From assembly GCF_047675955.1 (NCBI RefSeq), contig NC_132914.1:39705521-39769520 (forward strand): DNA of 64,000 nt. The letters are read 5' to 3'. Position 1 is the stretch's first letter; each line of letters starts with the position of its first letter. Under the pieces are notes generated by a model. The model was given only the letters and a program-made list of their open reading frames with translations. It searched no databases and was not told the DNA's origin. Of this stretch, positions 33,145 through 44,814 are shown in pieces. The position numbers and the translations under genes were made by a program. The DNA comes from Chlorocebus sabaeus. Its lineage: Eukaryota > Chordata > Mammalia > Primates > Cercopithecidae.

Positions 33145-33446
33145 TCAGGCACAGTGACTCACGCTTGTAATCCCAGCACTTTGGGAGGCCAAAGCAAGTG
33201 GATCACCTGAAGTTAGGAGTTTGAGACCAGCCTGGCCAATATGGTGAGACCCCCATCTCTACTAAAAATACAAAAGTTAGCTGGGCGTAGTGGTGTGTGC
33301 CTGTAATCCCATCTACTCGGGAGGCTGAAGCAGGAGAATTGCTTGAACCCGGGAGGCGGAGGTTGCAGTGAGCTGAGATGCACCACTGCACTCCAGCCTG
33401 GGCAACAGAGAGAGACTCCATCTCAAAAAAATAAAATAAAATAAAA
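33145..33446 (+). repeat. AluS
   Basis: Same orientation, 12 bp after the previous one, with an (AAAAT)n tail. Confidence 0.92.
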
Positions 33447-34650
33447 ATGTTATTTTTATCTTCTGATCTTCCTCAAAATTCTACTCCAGTTTCTATTGGC
33501 CTTATTATTTTATGTCAACTTTTCCTTCACTTTCCTTCTCCTATTGTGTTTTTTCTTGTATTTTCCTCCTTTTGTTTCTGTGGATATTGCCTTTTCCATC
33601 GACCTTTTCCAAGTTTTTCTCATTTCTGTTAATTTTCATTTGACACACTTAATTTCTGCTCCTTAGTCTTCCTATTCTTTCTTGCCTCCACTTTTGTCTG
33701 TCTGCATTTTTTAATAAATTACATTTTATTTCTACTAGTTCTTAGTAGTGCCATTTAAAGAATCTAACACATGCCCCTGAGATAAGATTTTTTATTCATC
33801 CTTGTAGAGTTTAAAGGATTCCAGTGGAAAAGATACCAGTGGAAAAACTTATTCAGTACACGTGAATATTTAATATAGTGTGGTTGAATTAGTTGTTGAA
33901 AAGGTCAAAGTTCGATATTTTTAAAAATCAGAGACAGTCCCCAAAGGCAAAATTCTTATTTCTGTATGGTCATAGTGCATCATTAACCCTGAGCACCCTT
34001 GCGAATCTGCATCTTTAAATATTTAAAAGGGAAAGCAACTCTATATGCATACCCTACAGCCACGTATGTTAATGTGTTGTATTTATTATACAACACAGCT
34101 TTTTAATAAACTCCACAGTTGTAAAGATTTCATCTCTGATCATATATTAAGCAGTTTTATAAGCTTCCAGTTCAAAATATAAATATTGTAGTTACACTTA
34201 GAACACCCTCTAGTAAAGTCAAACATATTTTAAACATTCTTACACGAAGATGTTTGACCCAGAAAAGTCTACTGTAACATATCTGAAAAATTTTTAAGCA
34301 CCTAAAATTTCTCTACCAACAGCACAAACACAGTTGTAATATCAAATTTCTCAGTAGTGAGAATAATATTTTCCTGAGACATAATCTTGGATAGTGATAT
34401 TTAAGGAGAAAGTTCAATCTGTGGTCATATACATCTTCACAAGAAAATAATTGAACTAACATTGGCTTTTGCAGTAATGTAAATAAAACTCCAGTGATTC
34501 CTGAAAGATTTCTTGTAATAAACACGTTGCCATTTGAATAATACATTTCATTAGGAAATTATATTCTAGAAGCAAACTCATCTTATCATATAAGTAATAT
34601 AATTAAGTATCTTACATGTTATATGTTACTTAACATTTCTTTTAAAAATT
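33447..34650. other. Low-copy sequence
   Basis: Pyrimidine-rich to 33720, then AT-rich. No exon or named repeat seen. Confidence 0.45.
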
Positions 34651-34654
34651 TTTT

Positions 34655-34761
34655 TTTTATTTTTTGTAGAGATGGAGTCTGGAATTCCTGGGCTAAAGCG
34701 ACCCTCCTGTCTCAGCCTCCCGAGGTGTTGAGATTACAGGCATGAGCAACCACACCTGGCC
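34655..34761 (-). repeat. Alu left-arm fragment
   Basis: GTAGAGATGGAGTCTGG to ACCACACCTGGCC on the minus strand. Confidence 0.82.
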
Positions 34762-34798
34762 TTACTTAACATTAATTAAATTAAACATATATATATAC

Positions 34799-35100
34799 TT
34801 TTTTTTTTTTTTTTTGAGACAGAGTCTCTCTCTGTCACCCAGGCTGGAGTGCAGTGGCATGATTTTGGTTCACTGCAACCTCTGCCTGCCAGGTTCCAGA
34901 GATTCTCCTGCCTCAGCCTCCCTGAGTAGCTGAGATTACAGGTGTGCACCACCCACCTGGTTATTTTTTTTTTCTTTTTTAGTAGAGATGGGGTTTCTTC
35001 GTGTTGGTCATGCTCGTCTCGAACTCCTGACCTGAAATGATCCACCCGCCTCAGCCTCCCAGAGTGCTGGGATTACAGATGTGAGCCACCGTGCCTGGCC
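34799..35100 (-). repeat. AluS
   Basis: Long T run then GAGACAGAGTCTCTCTCTG to CCGTGCCTGGCC. Confidence 0.93.
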
Positions 35101-35194
35101 AGGATTAAATATATTTAAAATTTTTAATATGAATAAATTTGTTAAGAAGCAAAAACCAGTGGTTGGGGCATTATCTATAGCCAGTGTAAAAAGA

Positions 35195-35640
35195 AAAAAT
35201 TACTCAATGATACCTGCTGAAGCACAGTAAGGGAGATTTTATTCAGGACCACTGTGATAGGCAGAGGGACCACCACAATGACGTCTTGCAGTGGGAAAGT
35301 GAGACTGGGCTCAACTTCAATAACAGCACGGTGGGAATATTTAGCCAAGCAGCACAGTGGGGGTCAGTAGGTAGAAAATTACAAAGAAGAAACCTCAGGG
35401 GTAAAGAGGATTCAAGCTAAACCAAACTAACAGGATTTTTGCCGAAGACAGGCCAGGGTGACCGGATATCACCTGGGGAATGGAGAGAGTGAGGAACTTG
35501 ATCAGATATTGAAGATTATCAGATATCATGGATGAGGGCGGCTCCTGCCAAATTCACTCAGCAGAGTTCTTTGCTAAAACTGGATTTTACAAGAAAGTGG
35601 ACAAATGGGCCTAGCAGAAGGTTAAGAAGCCTGACTAAAG
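35195..35640. repeat. Possible old LTR fragment (unassigned)
   Basis: GAAGCACAGTAAGGGAGATTTTATTCAGG and the following text resemble an interspersed LTR family read antisense (TTTATT near the left end), but I cannot name it. Confidence 0.35.
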
Positions 35641-35667
35641 TTTGGCCAAGCGAGGGATCTTTGTCAC

Positions 35668-35845
35668 CAGCTTGCCAGGATTCAAATTCTGCTTCTGAAA
35701 CTTATTAGCTGTGTAACCTTGGGAAAATTACCTAACCCATGGCCCAGCTTTCACATCTATAAAATGAAACTAATAATAATACATACTTACAGGATTATTA
35801 CGAGGGTTAAACGACTTAATATATGTACAGCCCTTAGGAAAAGTG
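35668..35845 (+). repeat. MIR SINE
   Basis: ATTAGCTGTGTAACCTTGGG, AATTACCTAACCCA and GGATTATTACGAGGGTTAAA follow the MIR consensus order closely. Confidence 0.88.
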
Positions 35846-35849
35846 CCTT

Positions 35850-36000
35850 TTAGCTGGGTGTGGTCACATGCACGTGAAGTACCAGCTACTAGGGAGGCCG
35901 AGGCAGGAAAATCTCTTGAACCTGGGAGATGGAGGTTGCAGTGAGCTGAGATTGCACCACTGCACTCAGCCTGGGTGACAAAGAGATACTTTGTCTCGAG
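35850..36000 (+). repeat. 5'-truncated Alu (right arm)
   Basis: AGCTGGGTGTGGTCACATGC to AGATACTTTGTCTCGAG, leading into the GAAA tract. Confidence 0.85.
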
Positions 36001-36010
36001 AAAGAAAGAA

Positions 36011-36101
<91 letters not shown>

Positions 36102-36240
36102 GAAAAGAAGGAAAGAAAGAAAGAGACAAAGAAAGAAAGAAAGAAAGAGAGAAAGAGAGAGACAGAGAGAAAGAAGAAAGAGAGAGAAAGAAAGAAAGAG
36201 AGAAAGAGAGAAAGAAAGAAAAAGAAAGAAAGAAAGAAAG
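36001..36240 (+). repeat. (GAAA)n microsatellite, about 240 bp
   Basis: A nearly pure GAAA run to about 36100 degrades into mixed GAAA/GAGA repeats. It grew from the A tail of the preceding Alu. Long Lys/Glu or Phe/Leu/Ser frames here are artefacts. Confidence 0.97.
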
Positions 36241-36304
36241 AGCACCTAGCACTTACATGTAATATCTAAGTGCCAGCTGTTTTTCTGTGGCAGCTCAACA
36301 CAAT

Positions 36305-36595
36305 AGCTAGACTCTAGAGCCAAACTGACAGTTTCTAATCCCAGCGCTACCACTTTCTACCTGAATATTAGAGAAGTTACTTAAGTATCCTGTGCCTCAA
36401 TTTCCTCACCTATCAAATGGGAGTGATAATAGTACTTGCCAGGAGGCGGAGGTTGCAGTGAGCCGAGATCGCGCCACTGCCCTCCAGCCTGGGCAACAGA
36501 GCGAGACTCCGTTTAAAAAAAAAAAAAAAAGAATTATTGTGGGTTGATAACACAAAGTACTGTGGCTGGTACAGTAAGTTCTATGCAAATGTGTG
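36305..36595 (+). repeat. MIR SINE split by a truncated Alu
   Basis: GCGCTACCACTTTCTACCTG to GATAATAGTACTTGCC (36345-36440), then TTATTGTGGGTTGATAA and CTGTGGCTGGTACAGTAAG after the Alu (36531-36595). Confidence 0.85.
36441..36530 (+). repeat. Strongly 5'-truncated Alu in a MIR
   Basis: Only about 70 bp of right arm (GGAGGCGGAGGTTGCAGTG to GACTCCGT) and an A tail are present. Confidence 0.9.
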
Positions 36596-36810
36596 CTTTT
36601 ACCTGCCTTACCTGAGTGCCACTGGGGCTTGAAAAGGCGCATTGCTCTTTTTCTTTCCTCTGAGTCATGGAAACCCAAACAGCTTGGTGGAATTGTCAGG
36701 TAGCCCATCCTCCGTGGACTCACTGAATACTCCCATGGGACAGCTAGGCCAACTGCCAGGATTCGTTCTGCCTAGGGTGCCCTGTCCCTAGGCAAAAGAA
36801 CAATTCATGC

Positions 36811-37118
36811 TGGGCACCGTGGCTCACGCCTGTAATCCAAGCACTTTGGAGGCTGAGGCGGGAGAATCACCTGAGGTCAGGAGTTTGAAACAAGCCTGGC
36901 TAATATGGCAAAACCCTGTCTCTACTAAAAGTACAAAAATTATCCTGGCGTGGTGGTGGGCACCTGTAATCCCAGCTACTTGAGAAGCTAAGGTACGAGA
37001 ATCACTTGAACCCGGGAGGTGGGGATTGCAGTGAGTCGAGATCACACCACTGCACTCCAGCCTGGGCAACAGGGCGAGACTCTACCTCAACAATTAAAAA
37101 AAAAAAAAAACCAACAAC
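36811..37118 (+). repeat. AluS
   Basis: AACAATTCATGC before it and AACAATTCGTGC after its CAA-rich tail are the target copies. Confidence 0.92.
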
Positions 37119-37150
37119 AACAATTCGTGCAAAAGAACAATTATCATTAT

Positions 37151-37447
37151 TTATATTTTATTTTAGAGACAGTCTCACTTTGTCACCCAAGCTGAAGTCC
37201 AGTGGCATGAACATGGCTCACTGCACTCTGACCTCCATCCAGGCTTAGGCGATCGTCCTGCCTCAGCCTCTTGATTAGCTGGGACTACAGGTTCATGCCA
37301 CCACATCTGGCTAATTTTTGTATTTTTTGTAGAGATGGGGTTTCGCCATGTTGCCCAGGCTGGTCTTGAACTCTGGTGCTCAAGCAATCCACCCGCCTTA
37401 ACCTCCCCAAATGCTGGGGTTACAGGCATGAGCCACCGCACCCAGCC
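37151..37447 (-). repeat. Alu (AluJ-like), inverted to the previous one
   Basis: Minus strand, GAGACAGTCTCACTTTG to CACCGCACCCAGCC, about 30 bp from a plus-strand Alu. Confidence 0.9.
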
Positions 37448-37589
37448 TATTTATATAAATTAAAACAACAAGGAGAGAGGTATAGAATCAGCTGAAGGTT
37501 GTAACATATTTCAGTTGTCTCCAGTTCTACCCTGCAACTGTTTTTTATCCAAGTATTTTTTGTGTCTAAATATTTCTCCAAGTATTTAT

Positions 37590-37700
37590 CACTTAGGTAT
37601 TCGGGACCTCAATTTTCTCATTCGCAAAATGAAAGGATTGTACTCAAAACTCTCTCACGATTGTTCTTGGTATGAAATTCTAAAATTCTAGCATTCTATC
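37590..37700 (+). repeat. L2/CORE-SINE-like 3' fragment
   Basis: ACCTCAATTTTCTCATTCGC, AAATGAAAGGATTGTAC and AAATTCTAGCATTCTAT fit the 3' ends of L2/MIR-type repeats. Confidence 0.5.
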
Positions 37701-38016
37701 CTCATGATACATAGTGTTTGGGTGCGGTGTGGCCTAGGAGAGATGAAATCTTAGTTTCTATTTGAATCAAGGCCAAAACTCAAATGCCACTGTTGGTGAC
37801 AGCTGCCTAAACTGTAGATCTCAACAAACCTTATACTCTCTTGTTACTATGAAGGGAAAGCACCAAAATAAATTGTAACCTTTACAATACCTTTATGTAT
37901 ATCTATGGCTAAATTGCTAAAACTCCTGAACTACTTGAAAACAACAGAATGTTACAGGCCTGAAAGTTTCTAAAATTGTCTCAAATCCAAGCATAAATTT
38001 TAAGTCTAAATGAGGC

Positions 38017-38023
<7 letters not shown>
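37701..38023. other. Low-copy sequence
   Basis: Nothing recognised. Confidence 0.45.

Positions 38024-38052
<29 letters not shown>
38024..38052. repeat. (AC)n microsatellite
   Basis: About 14 AC units. Confidence 0.97.
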
Positions 38053-38055
<3 letters not shown>

Positions 38056-38799
38056 TTGTAAAAGTGCTTTGTAGAGTTGATACATTTTGCAAATGTAAGA
38101 TGTGATCATGTATAAAATCAATCTGGTCTTATTTTAATAGAAGAGCTTTATAATAATAACTTGTGGAGATTGAAATCTCTAGTTATTTAGCAAGCATAGA
38201 GAAATTCTTTCTTCTAAACTGACATCAAAGCATTTCTAGTTAATAAGATGTCCAAGTAAGATTTCATGTATATGAAGTCATGCCAGTTGCCAGGAAGAGA
38301 AGCAGCTTTACTTTGAGGGTTTTGAGTTTCCACATTTGCTTTTAGCTTCTTTGCCAGAGGCACATACTTCTCGTCCACCCCAACAAATTTCTATGATGTT
38401 TTTAATAGCAAGGCATTTTTCCACTGCCTTTTTCAGATTGCAGAATGATTAATTGGTTGGCAAAATTTGTTGATCTATTATTATGACCCCTAGTTTATCA
38501 TGTAATGATTAATTCTGTAGTATTCTTTAAAATATGGCTTGGGTTCATCTTTGTAGCAACACAGTGATCTATTTACCAATGTATATTTATTTGAAATATG
38601 ATTTTTTGTACAAAACCATATTATCATGCCTGAAACAATACAACATTAGCACACCTCTTCACATATTCTGCAGCATCTGTTTTGATATGTTTCTTGATCA
38701 TATATTCACTCTTTCACTAATCACTACAGAAGATCTCTAGATTATTATTAACCAAGGTTTTCATTATCATATATATGTGATCATTTTCCACAATTTGTA
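38053..38799. other. Low-copy AT-rich sequence
   Basis: No exon or repeat recognised. Confidence 0.45.
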
Positions 38800-39645
38800 T
38801 TTCAATTCATATAGTAAAATTCACACATCTATGAATTTTGACTAATGCATTCAGTCATGTAACCACCAGCACTGTCAAGATATAAAATTATTCCATCATC
38901 CAAAAATATTCTCTCATGCTACTCCTTTGTAGTCAGCCCTTTTCCCCAACTCTAACCAGTGGCAACTACTGATCTGATCTCCACCCCTAGAGTTGCTTTT
39001 TCCAGAATGTCATTCAAATGAAATCATACAGCATGTAGCCCTTCCTGCCTAGCTTCTTTCACCTAAAATAATACATTTGAGATTCCTTAATGGGGTTGCT
39101 TGTATCAATATCTTATTCCTTTTTGTTGCAGAATAGTATTCCTTTATATGTATGTACCCCAGTTTGTCGATTCATTCCCCAGTATAAGGACATCTGGGTT
39201 GTTTCCAGTTTTTGGTGATTATGAATAAAGCTGCAATAAACATTTGCATGCAGTATTCTGTGTGACTGTAAGTTTTCATTTCTCTTGGGTAAATATTTTG
39301 GAGTGGGATTGCTGATCACGTGGTATTTTATATTTAAATTTATAAGAAACTTCCAAACTTTTTCTCAAGCTAGCTGTACCATTTTTCACTCCCCCTAGCT
39401 ATGTATGAGAGTTCTAGTTGTCCCAAATACTCATCAACATTTAATACTGTCAATCTTTATTTTACTATAGCCATTCACTAGCATCTCATTGTGATTTCAA
39501 TTTGTATTTCCTTTTTGACAAATAATGTTGAACATTTTTCCATCAGCTTATTAGCTGCTCATATATCTTCTTTAGTGTGGCATCTATTTGAAACTTTTGC
39601 TCATTTTAAAACAGCAGGTTGCTTGTTTTCTTACTATTGAGATTT
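38800..39645 (-). mobile_element. Old L1M fragment (ORF2 end and 3' UTR)
   Basis: GGTTGTTTCCAGTTTTTGG, AATAAAGCTGCAATAAACAT and GCATCTCATTGTGATTTCAA are antisense ORF2 C-terminal sequence. Confidence 0.85.
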
Positions 39646-39649
39646 TTGA

Positions 39650-40085
39650 AAATTGAGGTAATACGTATATAACATAATATTTAACTTTTTAACCTTTCAT
39701 AAGCATACAATTCAGTGGCATTAATATACTCACAATGTTTTATAACCATCACCAACGTCTATACTCAATCATCCCCAACCAAAACCTGTACTCATTAAAT
39801 AATGACCTCCCTCTTCGCCCTAGTATCCCCCAACCCCACCTTCCAGACCCTGGTAACCTCTATTCTACTTTCTGTGTCTATTAATTCTCCAATTCTAAGT
39901 ACCTCATGTAAGTGGTATCATACAATATTTGTCCTTCTGTGTCTGGCTCATTTCACTAAGCATGTTTTCAAAGTCCACCCATGTTGTGGCATATATCAAA
40001 ATTGCATTCCACTTTATGGCTTATTAACGTTTTGCTGAATCTATTTAGCAAGTCTAAGTGCTCCTTTTATGCACTGCTTTCAAGT
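39650..40085 (-). mobile_element. Second L1M 3' end nested in the L1M region
   Basis: ACAATTCAGTGGCATTAATA, TATAACCATCACCAACG and GTATCATACAATATTTGTCC form an L1M 3' UTR lying between ORF2 pieces of the neighbouring L1M. Confidence 0.8.
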
Positions 40086-40096
40086 CCTTTTTCAGA

Positions 40097-40166
40097 TATA
40101 TATATACACACACACACACGCATATATATCTATACACACACACGTATATACATATATATATATATA
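40097..40166. repeat. (TA)n/(CA)n compound microsatellite
   Basis: Alternating ATATAT and ACACAC tracts directly abut the tail of an Alu and probably derive from its A tail. Confidence 0.92.
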
Positions 40167-40452
40167 TTTTGAGATAGGGTCTCACCCTATCACCTAGGCT
40201 GGAGTGCAGTGGTGCCATAACAGCTCACTACAGCCTTGACCTCCTTGGCTCAATCAATTCTCCCACCTTTGCCTCCCAAGTAGCTAGGACTATAGGTGTG
40301 CACCACCACGCCTGGCAGAAGTTTGATTTTTTGTAGAAACAGGGTCTCACTATGTTGCCCAGGTGGATCTTGAAACTCCTGGCCTCAAATTATCTTCCCA
40401 AGTCAGCCTCCCAAAGTGCTGCGATTACAGGCATGAGCCACCATGCCTGACC
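40167..40452 (-). repeat. Alu (AluJ-like)
   Basis: GAGATAGGGTCTCACCC to CACCATGCCTGACC. Confidence 0.9.
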
Positions 40453-41150
40453 CAGATATTTAATTTGTAAATATTTTCTCCCAAACTGTTGCTTGTCTTA
40501 TTATTTTCTTTGGAGTTTTTCGAAGAGGCAAAAAAAATTAATTTTTATGAAGTCCAATGTATCAATTTTTTTCCTTTTAAGGACTATGACTTTGATGTCA
40601 TATTTAAGAACTCCTTGCCTAATCCAATATCAAAAAGATTTTCTGTGTTTTCTTCTAAAGTTTTAAAGTTCTACATTTAGGTCCCTGATCCATTTTGAGC
40701 CAATTTTTATATAAAATTTAAGGTATGGATTGGGCTTATGTTTTACATGTGGATCAAATTGTTCCAGAACAATTTGTTGGAAACATTAACTTTTCTCCAT
40801 TGAATTTCCTAGTAAAAAATCAATTGACTATATTTTTGAGGATTTATTGCTAGACTCTCTATTATATTCTATTGATCTATGTGTCTATTCTTTTGCTAAA
40901 ACCACACTGTCTTGATTACTGTAGATTTACAGTAAATCTTGACATCAGATAGTGTGAGTCCTTCAACTCCCTTCTTTTTCAAAATTGTTTTGACTATTCT
41001 ATTTCCTTCGCCTTTACAAATAAATTCTAGAATTACCTTATTGATATCTACAGGAAATCCTGCTGAGGCTGGGATTGAGGTTGGGGTGAATCCATAGATC
41101 AACTTGGTGAGAACTGATATTTTAGCATTTGTGATTATTTTTGGATGCAA
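40453..41150 (-). mobile_element. Old L1M ORF2 fragment
   Basis: The minus-strand frame at 41150-40896 includes ITNAKISVLTKLIYGF and LTLSDVKIYCKSTVIKT, decayed L1 ORF2. It continues the L1M left of the Alu. Confidence 0.85.
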
Positions 41151-41159
41151 CTATCTGAT

Positions 41160-41454
41160 TCAAAATTTCTGCAATAAATCCTTCACTTCTACTAAATAAA
41201 ACATGATATTGTTTTGTCTTAATGAACCTAATACAGGTATTTGAAATCAATTTCTTTCTGTATCAGTTGAGTTGTATGCAGGTGATTTGTGTTGTAATGA
41301 ATTATTTTTAGCTACTAAGTTTTAGTGATAGAAAGCTATAGTCATTTTTAATTTATTGATTTAGTTATATTATTATTATTTAAACGATGATGTTCTTTTT
41401 TGTTTTGGAACTATTTAGATCTTTACATGAGCTTAAGTTGTTATCTATTTATTT
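41160..41454. other. AT-rich sequence, nothing recognised
   Basis: No family seen between two L1M blocks. Confidence 0.4.
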
Positions 41455-42380
41455 GTTGTGGTAAAATACACATTACAATTTACCGTTTTAACTGTTAAGT
41501 GTAAAATTCAGTGGCATTAAGTATATTCACATCGTTGCACAACCATCACCACCATCTATCTCCCGAACTTTTTTCATCTCCCCAGACTGAAACTCTGCAC
41601 CAGTTAAACAATAACTCCCAATTTCCCTCAGTCCCTGGTAGCCACCGTTCCACTTTCTATCTCTATGAATTAGACTACTCCAAGTACCTCATATCAGTGG
41701 AGTCACACCATATTTATCCGTCTGTGACTGGCTTATTTCAGTTAGCATGTCTTCGAGGTTCATATATATTGTAGCATGTGTCAGAATGTCCTTCCTTTTT
41801 AAGGCTGAATAATATTCCATTATATGTACACGCTACATTTTATTTAGCTATTGATCTGTCCATGGATCCATGGACGCTTGGGATTACTTTCACCTTTTGG
41901 CTATTGGGAACAATACTGCTATGAACACTGGTGTATATACACAGCTTTTCAGTTCCTGCTTTCAATTCTTTGCATTCCACAAAGTAGAATTGCTAGATCA
42001 TATCATAATTCTATGTTTAATGTGTATGTGTATATATATATATATATATTTTGAGACAGAGTCTTGCTGTGTCACCCAGGCTGGAGTGCGGTGGTGCCGT
42101 CTTGGCTCACTGCAACCTCTGTCTCCCTGGTTCAAATGATTCTCCTGCTTCAGCCTTGGGAGTATCTGGGACTCCAGGTGGGCACCACCACACCTGGCTA
42201 ATTTTTGTATTTTTAGTAGAGATGGGGTTTCACCCTGTTGCCCAGGCTGGTCTCAAACTCCTGGCCTCAAGTGATCTGCCCGCCTCAGCCTCCCAAGGTG
42301 CTGGGATTACAGGCATGAGTCACCGCACCTGGCCCTATGTTTCATCCTTTGAGGAACTGCCATACTAATGAGCTAAAGTC
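41455..42380 (-). mobile_element. Old L1M 3' end, split by an Alu
   Basis: GTAAAATACACATTACAATT, TTCAGTGGCATTAAGTATAT, CATCACCACCATCTATCTCC and GGCTGAATAATATTCCATT. It resumes after the Alu with CCTTTGAGGAACTGCCATAC. Confidence 0.88.
42019..42334 (-). repeat. Alu with (TA)n-expanded tail
   Basis: CTATGTTT at 42011-42018 and 42335-42342 flanks it. The tail contains TGTG and (TA)n at 42022-42048. Confidence 0.9.
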
Positions 42381-42569
42381 TTATTTGATCTACTTGTTTA
42401 ACATTGCTTTTTATGTTATTGCAGATTTATGAGTAGTATGTAGAAAAGGAAATGCATTTTAGACAGTAGTGAATGATATTGTAGACAGTGGGGAAAGTCA
42501 AGAAAAATATAAAGGAGATACTCTTCAAGGAAGGAATTCGAAAGTCTTGCACGTCATAGGATCATTGGA
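42381..42569. other. Low-copy sequence
   Basis: Nothing recognised before the GC-rich block. Confidence 0.4.
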
Positions 42570-44090
42570 ATGTCACTCTTCCAGCAGGAAGCCTCTGTGG
42601 CAGGTGGTGCCCTTACCTGAGTTTTGCTCAAGCCTGCTGAGCTCATTCCACCCATTTGGCCTGGCAGGCTGAGCTCGTCTCATGCTACCAGCCCAGATCC
42701 CATGCTTGCCAAAAGCGAGCCAGGCACAGAGCAGGGAGGGTGCACGAGCGAGTGAGCACGGGGTCTGGCTACTGCTCACAGCCAGGCACGCTGGCTGCTG
42801 CAGTGGGGCAGGCAGCTCCAGGAAGCAGCACAGGCGCCCACTGGGTGCAAGCCTGCAGCTGGATCTGATACACCACAAGCACCTTCCGCTGTGGGCGCCC
42901 GCATCTGGACCGTGTGGTGGCGCCCAAAAGCTTGGAGATGCCAGAAACCACAGAGCTCCAAAGAGGGTGTCACAGCCCTGGCTCGGGGAGCCCCTAGGTC
43001 TGGGCTCGCAGAAGGGCTGCAGCTCTTCTCCCCTTGTCGCCCACAATGTGGCCAGTGGGAGGTGAGGGGGCGTGTTACGGCCCTGTTTGTGTTATAGCAC
43101 TTTCAGTCCCACCATTCAGCAGGCCCGAAGTTCTTGTCCTGTGTCTAGGAAGAATGAGGTACAGGGATAACTGGAGGGTGAGCAAGGCAAAGAGGTGCTT
43201 TATTGAATGACAGTACACAGGTCTCAGGAGACCTAAAGTGGGTAGCTCCTTTCCACAGGCAGGTCATCCAATGAGTGCAGCTCTCAGCGGAGAGGAGTCC
43301 CAGAGTGGGTAGATCCTATCGGCATATGGGTAGATCCTAACAGCCTATCCACAGGCAGGTCGTCTAGACATTTCCCTGAGTTTGGCTGAGTCCAGGGGTT
43401 TTAATGGGTTCAGAAGGGAGGAAGTGCATGCTGATTGGTCCATGAGTAGGCCTGGAAAAAGGACCAGAAGTTCTCACTCCCGGCTGTGGACTCCACGCTA
43501 AACTGACAGTCTGGCCTCTAGGCTTCAGAATGTCCCTGGCTTGAGGGTGGGGCTTCACTGGGGACCCATCCCTTTCTGCCCAGGAGCCTGTCTGCCTCCT
43601 GCCACCATCTAAATGTCACCCATGGCACCCAGGATGTTTGGACCCACACTGAGTCACCCTCAGCCCCCCTTGGCCTCCCTCCCGTGCTTGTTGGCACCCA
43701 AAGTCTGGAGGGGGCTGTGGTGGCAGGGTACTGGTATGTCAGCTCCTGGGCCTGGCCTCAACTTTGCTCTGAAATCGGAGCAGGCGCCAGGGACAGGGAG
43801 AGGCCAGGCAGCGGGAGCAGGCACTTTTGAGCCTGTGGGGGCAGGGGGCTACCTGGTCCCCGAGAGCACGGGATGCCTGGGTCCGCAGCTGTGGCTGAGT
43901 GGCTGCAGCTGCGCCCAGGAAGCTGGGGCTCCCACCTGTTTCCAGCTCTCACTGGCTTCACACAGCATACAGCCCTGACCACACCTTCCCCACTGCAGCC
44001 TGTGTCTTTGCAGCGGCTGCTACAGATGAGCCGCTGCTGCCATCACTTACACCACTACTGGAGCTGCAGTATGTTCACAGAGCCATTATT
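42570..44090 (-). mobile_element. GC-rich LTR-like element, probably ERV1 solo LTR (MER52-like, tentative)
   Basis: This is a 1.5-kb GC-rich block in AT-rich surroundings. Read on the minus strand it has AATAAA at 43204-43199, followed by text (CCTGCTGAATGGTGGGAC, CACTGGCCACATTGTGGGCG) that I associate with MER52-type LTRs. U3 would lie to the right and U5 to the left. I could not fix the TG/CA ends or a target duplication. Open frames of up to 157 codons here reflect base composition. Confidence 0.6.
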
Positions 44091-44138
44091 TGCTTTCTAA
44101 AATTCTATTAATGTGAGAGATATAGTCAGCATCTGAGT

Positions 44139-44448
44139 TTATTTTTTATTTATTTATTTTTTTAGACAGTGTCTCTCTCTGTTGCCCAGGCTGGAGTGCA
44201 ATGATGCAATCTTGGCTCACTGCAACCTCTGCCTGCTGGATTCAAGCAATTCTCCTGCCTCCGCTTCCCAAGTAGCTGGGACTACAGGTGCATGCCACCA
44301 CGCCCAGCTAATTGTTGTATTTTTAGTAGAGATGGGGTTTCACCAACATGGTTGGCCAGGCTGGTCTCGAACTCTTGATCTTAGGTGATCCGCCCACCTT
44401 GGCCTCCCAAAGTGCTGAGATTACAGTCAAGAGCTGCTGCGCCTGGCC
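44139..44448 (-). repeat. AluS
   Basis: Tail of TTTA repeats, then AGACAGTGTCTCTCTCTG to CTGCGCCTGGCC. Confidence 0.93.
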
Positions 44449-44626
44449 AGAATTTTTTAAATTTAATTTTATTAGTATGCAAAAAGAAAAGCTAATATTG
44501 CAAATTCCTTAGCCCTGGAAAGGGAAGGTTTTGTACCAGGTTTTAAAAAAATTAACAATTTCTTTAATAACTATTTTATGGCCTCATTCAGAATTTACCA
44601 GAATGCTGTTTTTAAAAGTTTATGAA

Positions 44627-44814
44627 GGCTGGGCATAGTGGCTTATGCCTGTAATCCCAGCACTTTGCCATCATGTCCAGCTAATTTTTGTATTTTCTGT
44701 AGAGACAGGGTTTCACCCTGCCCAGGCTGGCCTCAAACTCCTGGACTCAAGGGATTCTCCTGCCTTGGCCTCCCAATGTGCTGGGATTACAGGTGTGAGC
44801 CACGGTATCCAGCC
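44627..44814. repeat. Fold-back (inverted) Alu
   Basis: The first 41 bp are an Alu head in plus orientation (GGCTGGGCATAGTGGCTTATG to CACTTTG). From 44668 the sequence is a minus-strand Alu left arm ending in the complement of that head (GCCACGGTATCCAGCC). The two ends can pair into a hairpin. Confidence 0.88.

Noticed and set aside
35770..36262. Lys/Glu-rich and Phe/Leu/Ser-rich frames of 90-160 codons
   Set aside because: They are translations of the GAAA microsatellite.
42573..43046. 157-codon frame in the GC-rich block
   Set aside because: It has no domain and lies in an LTR-like repeat; composition explains it.
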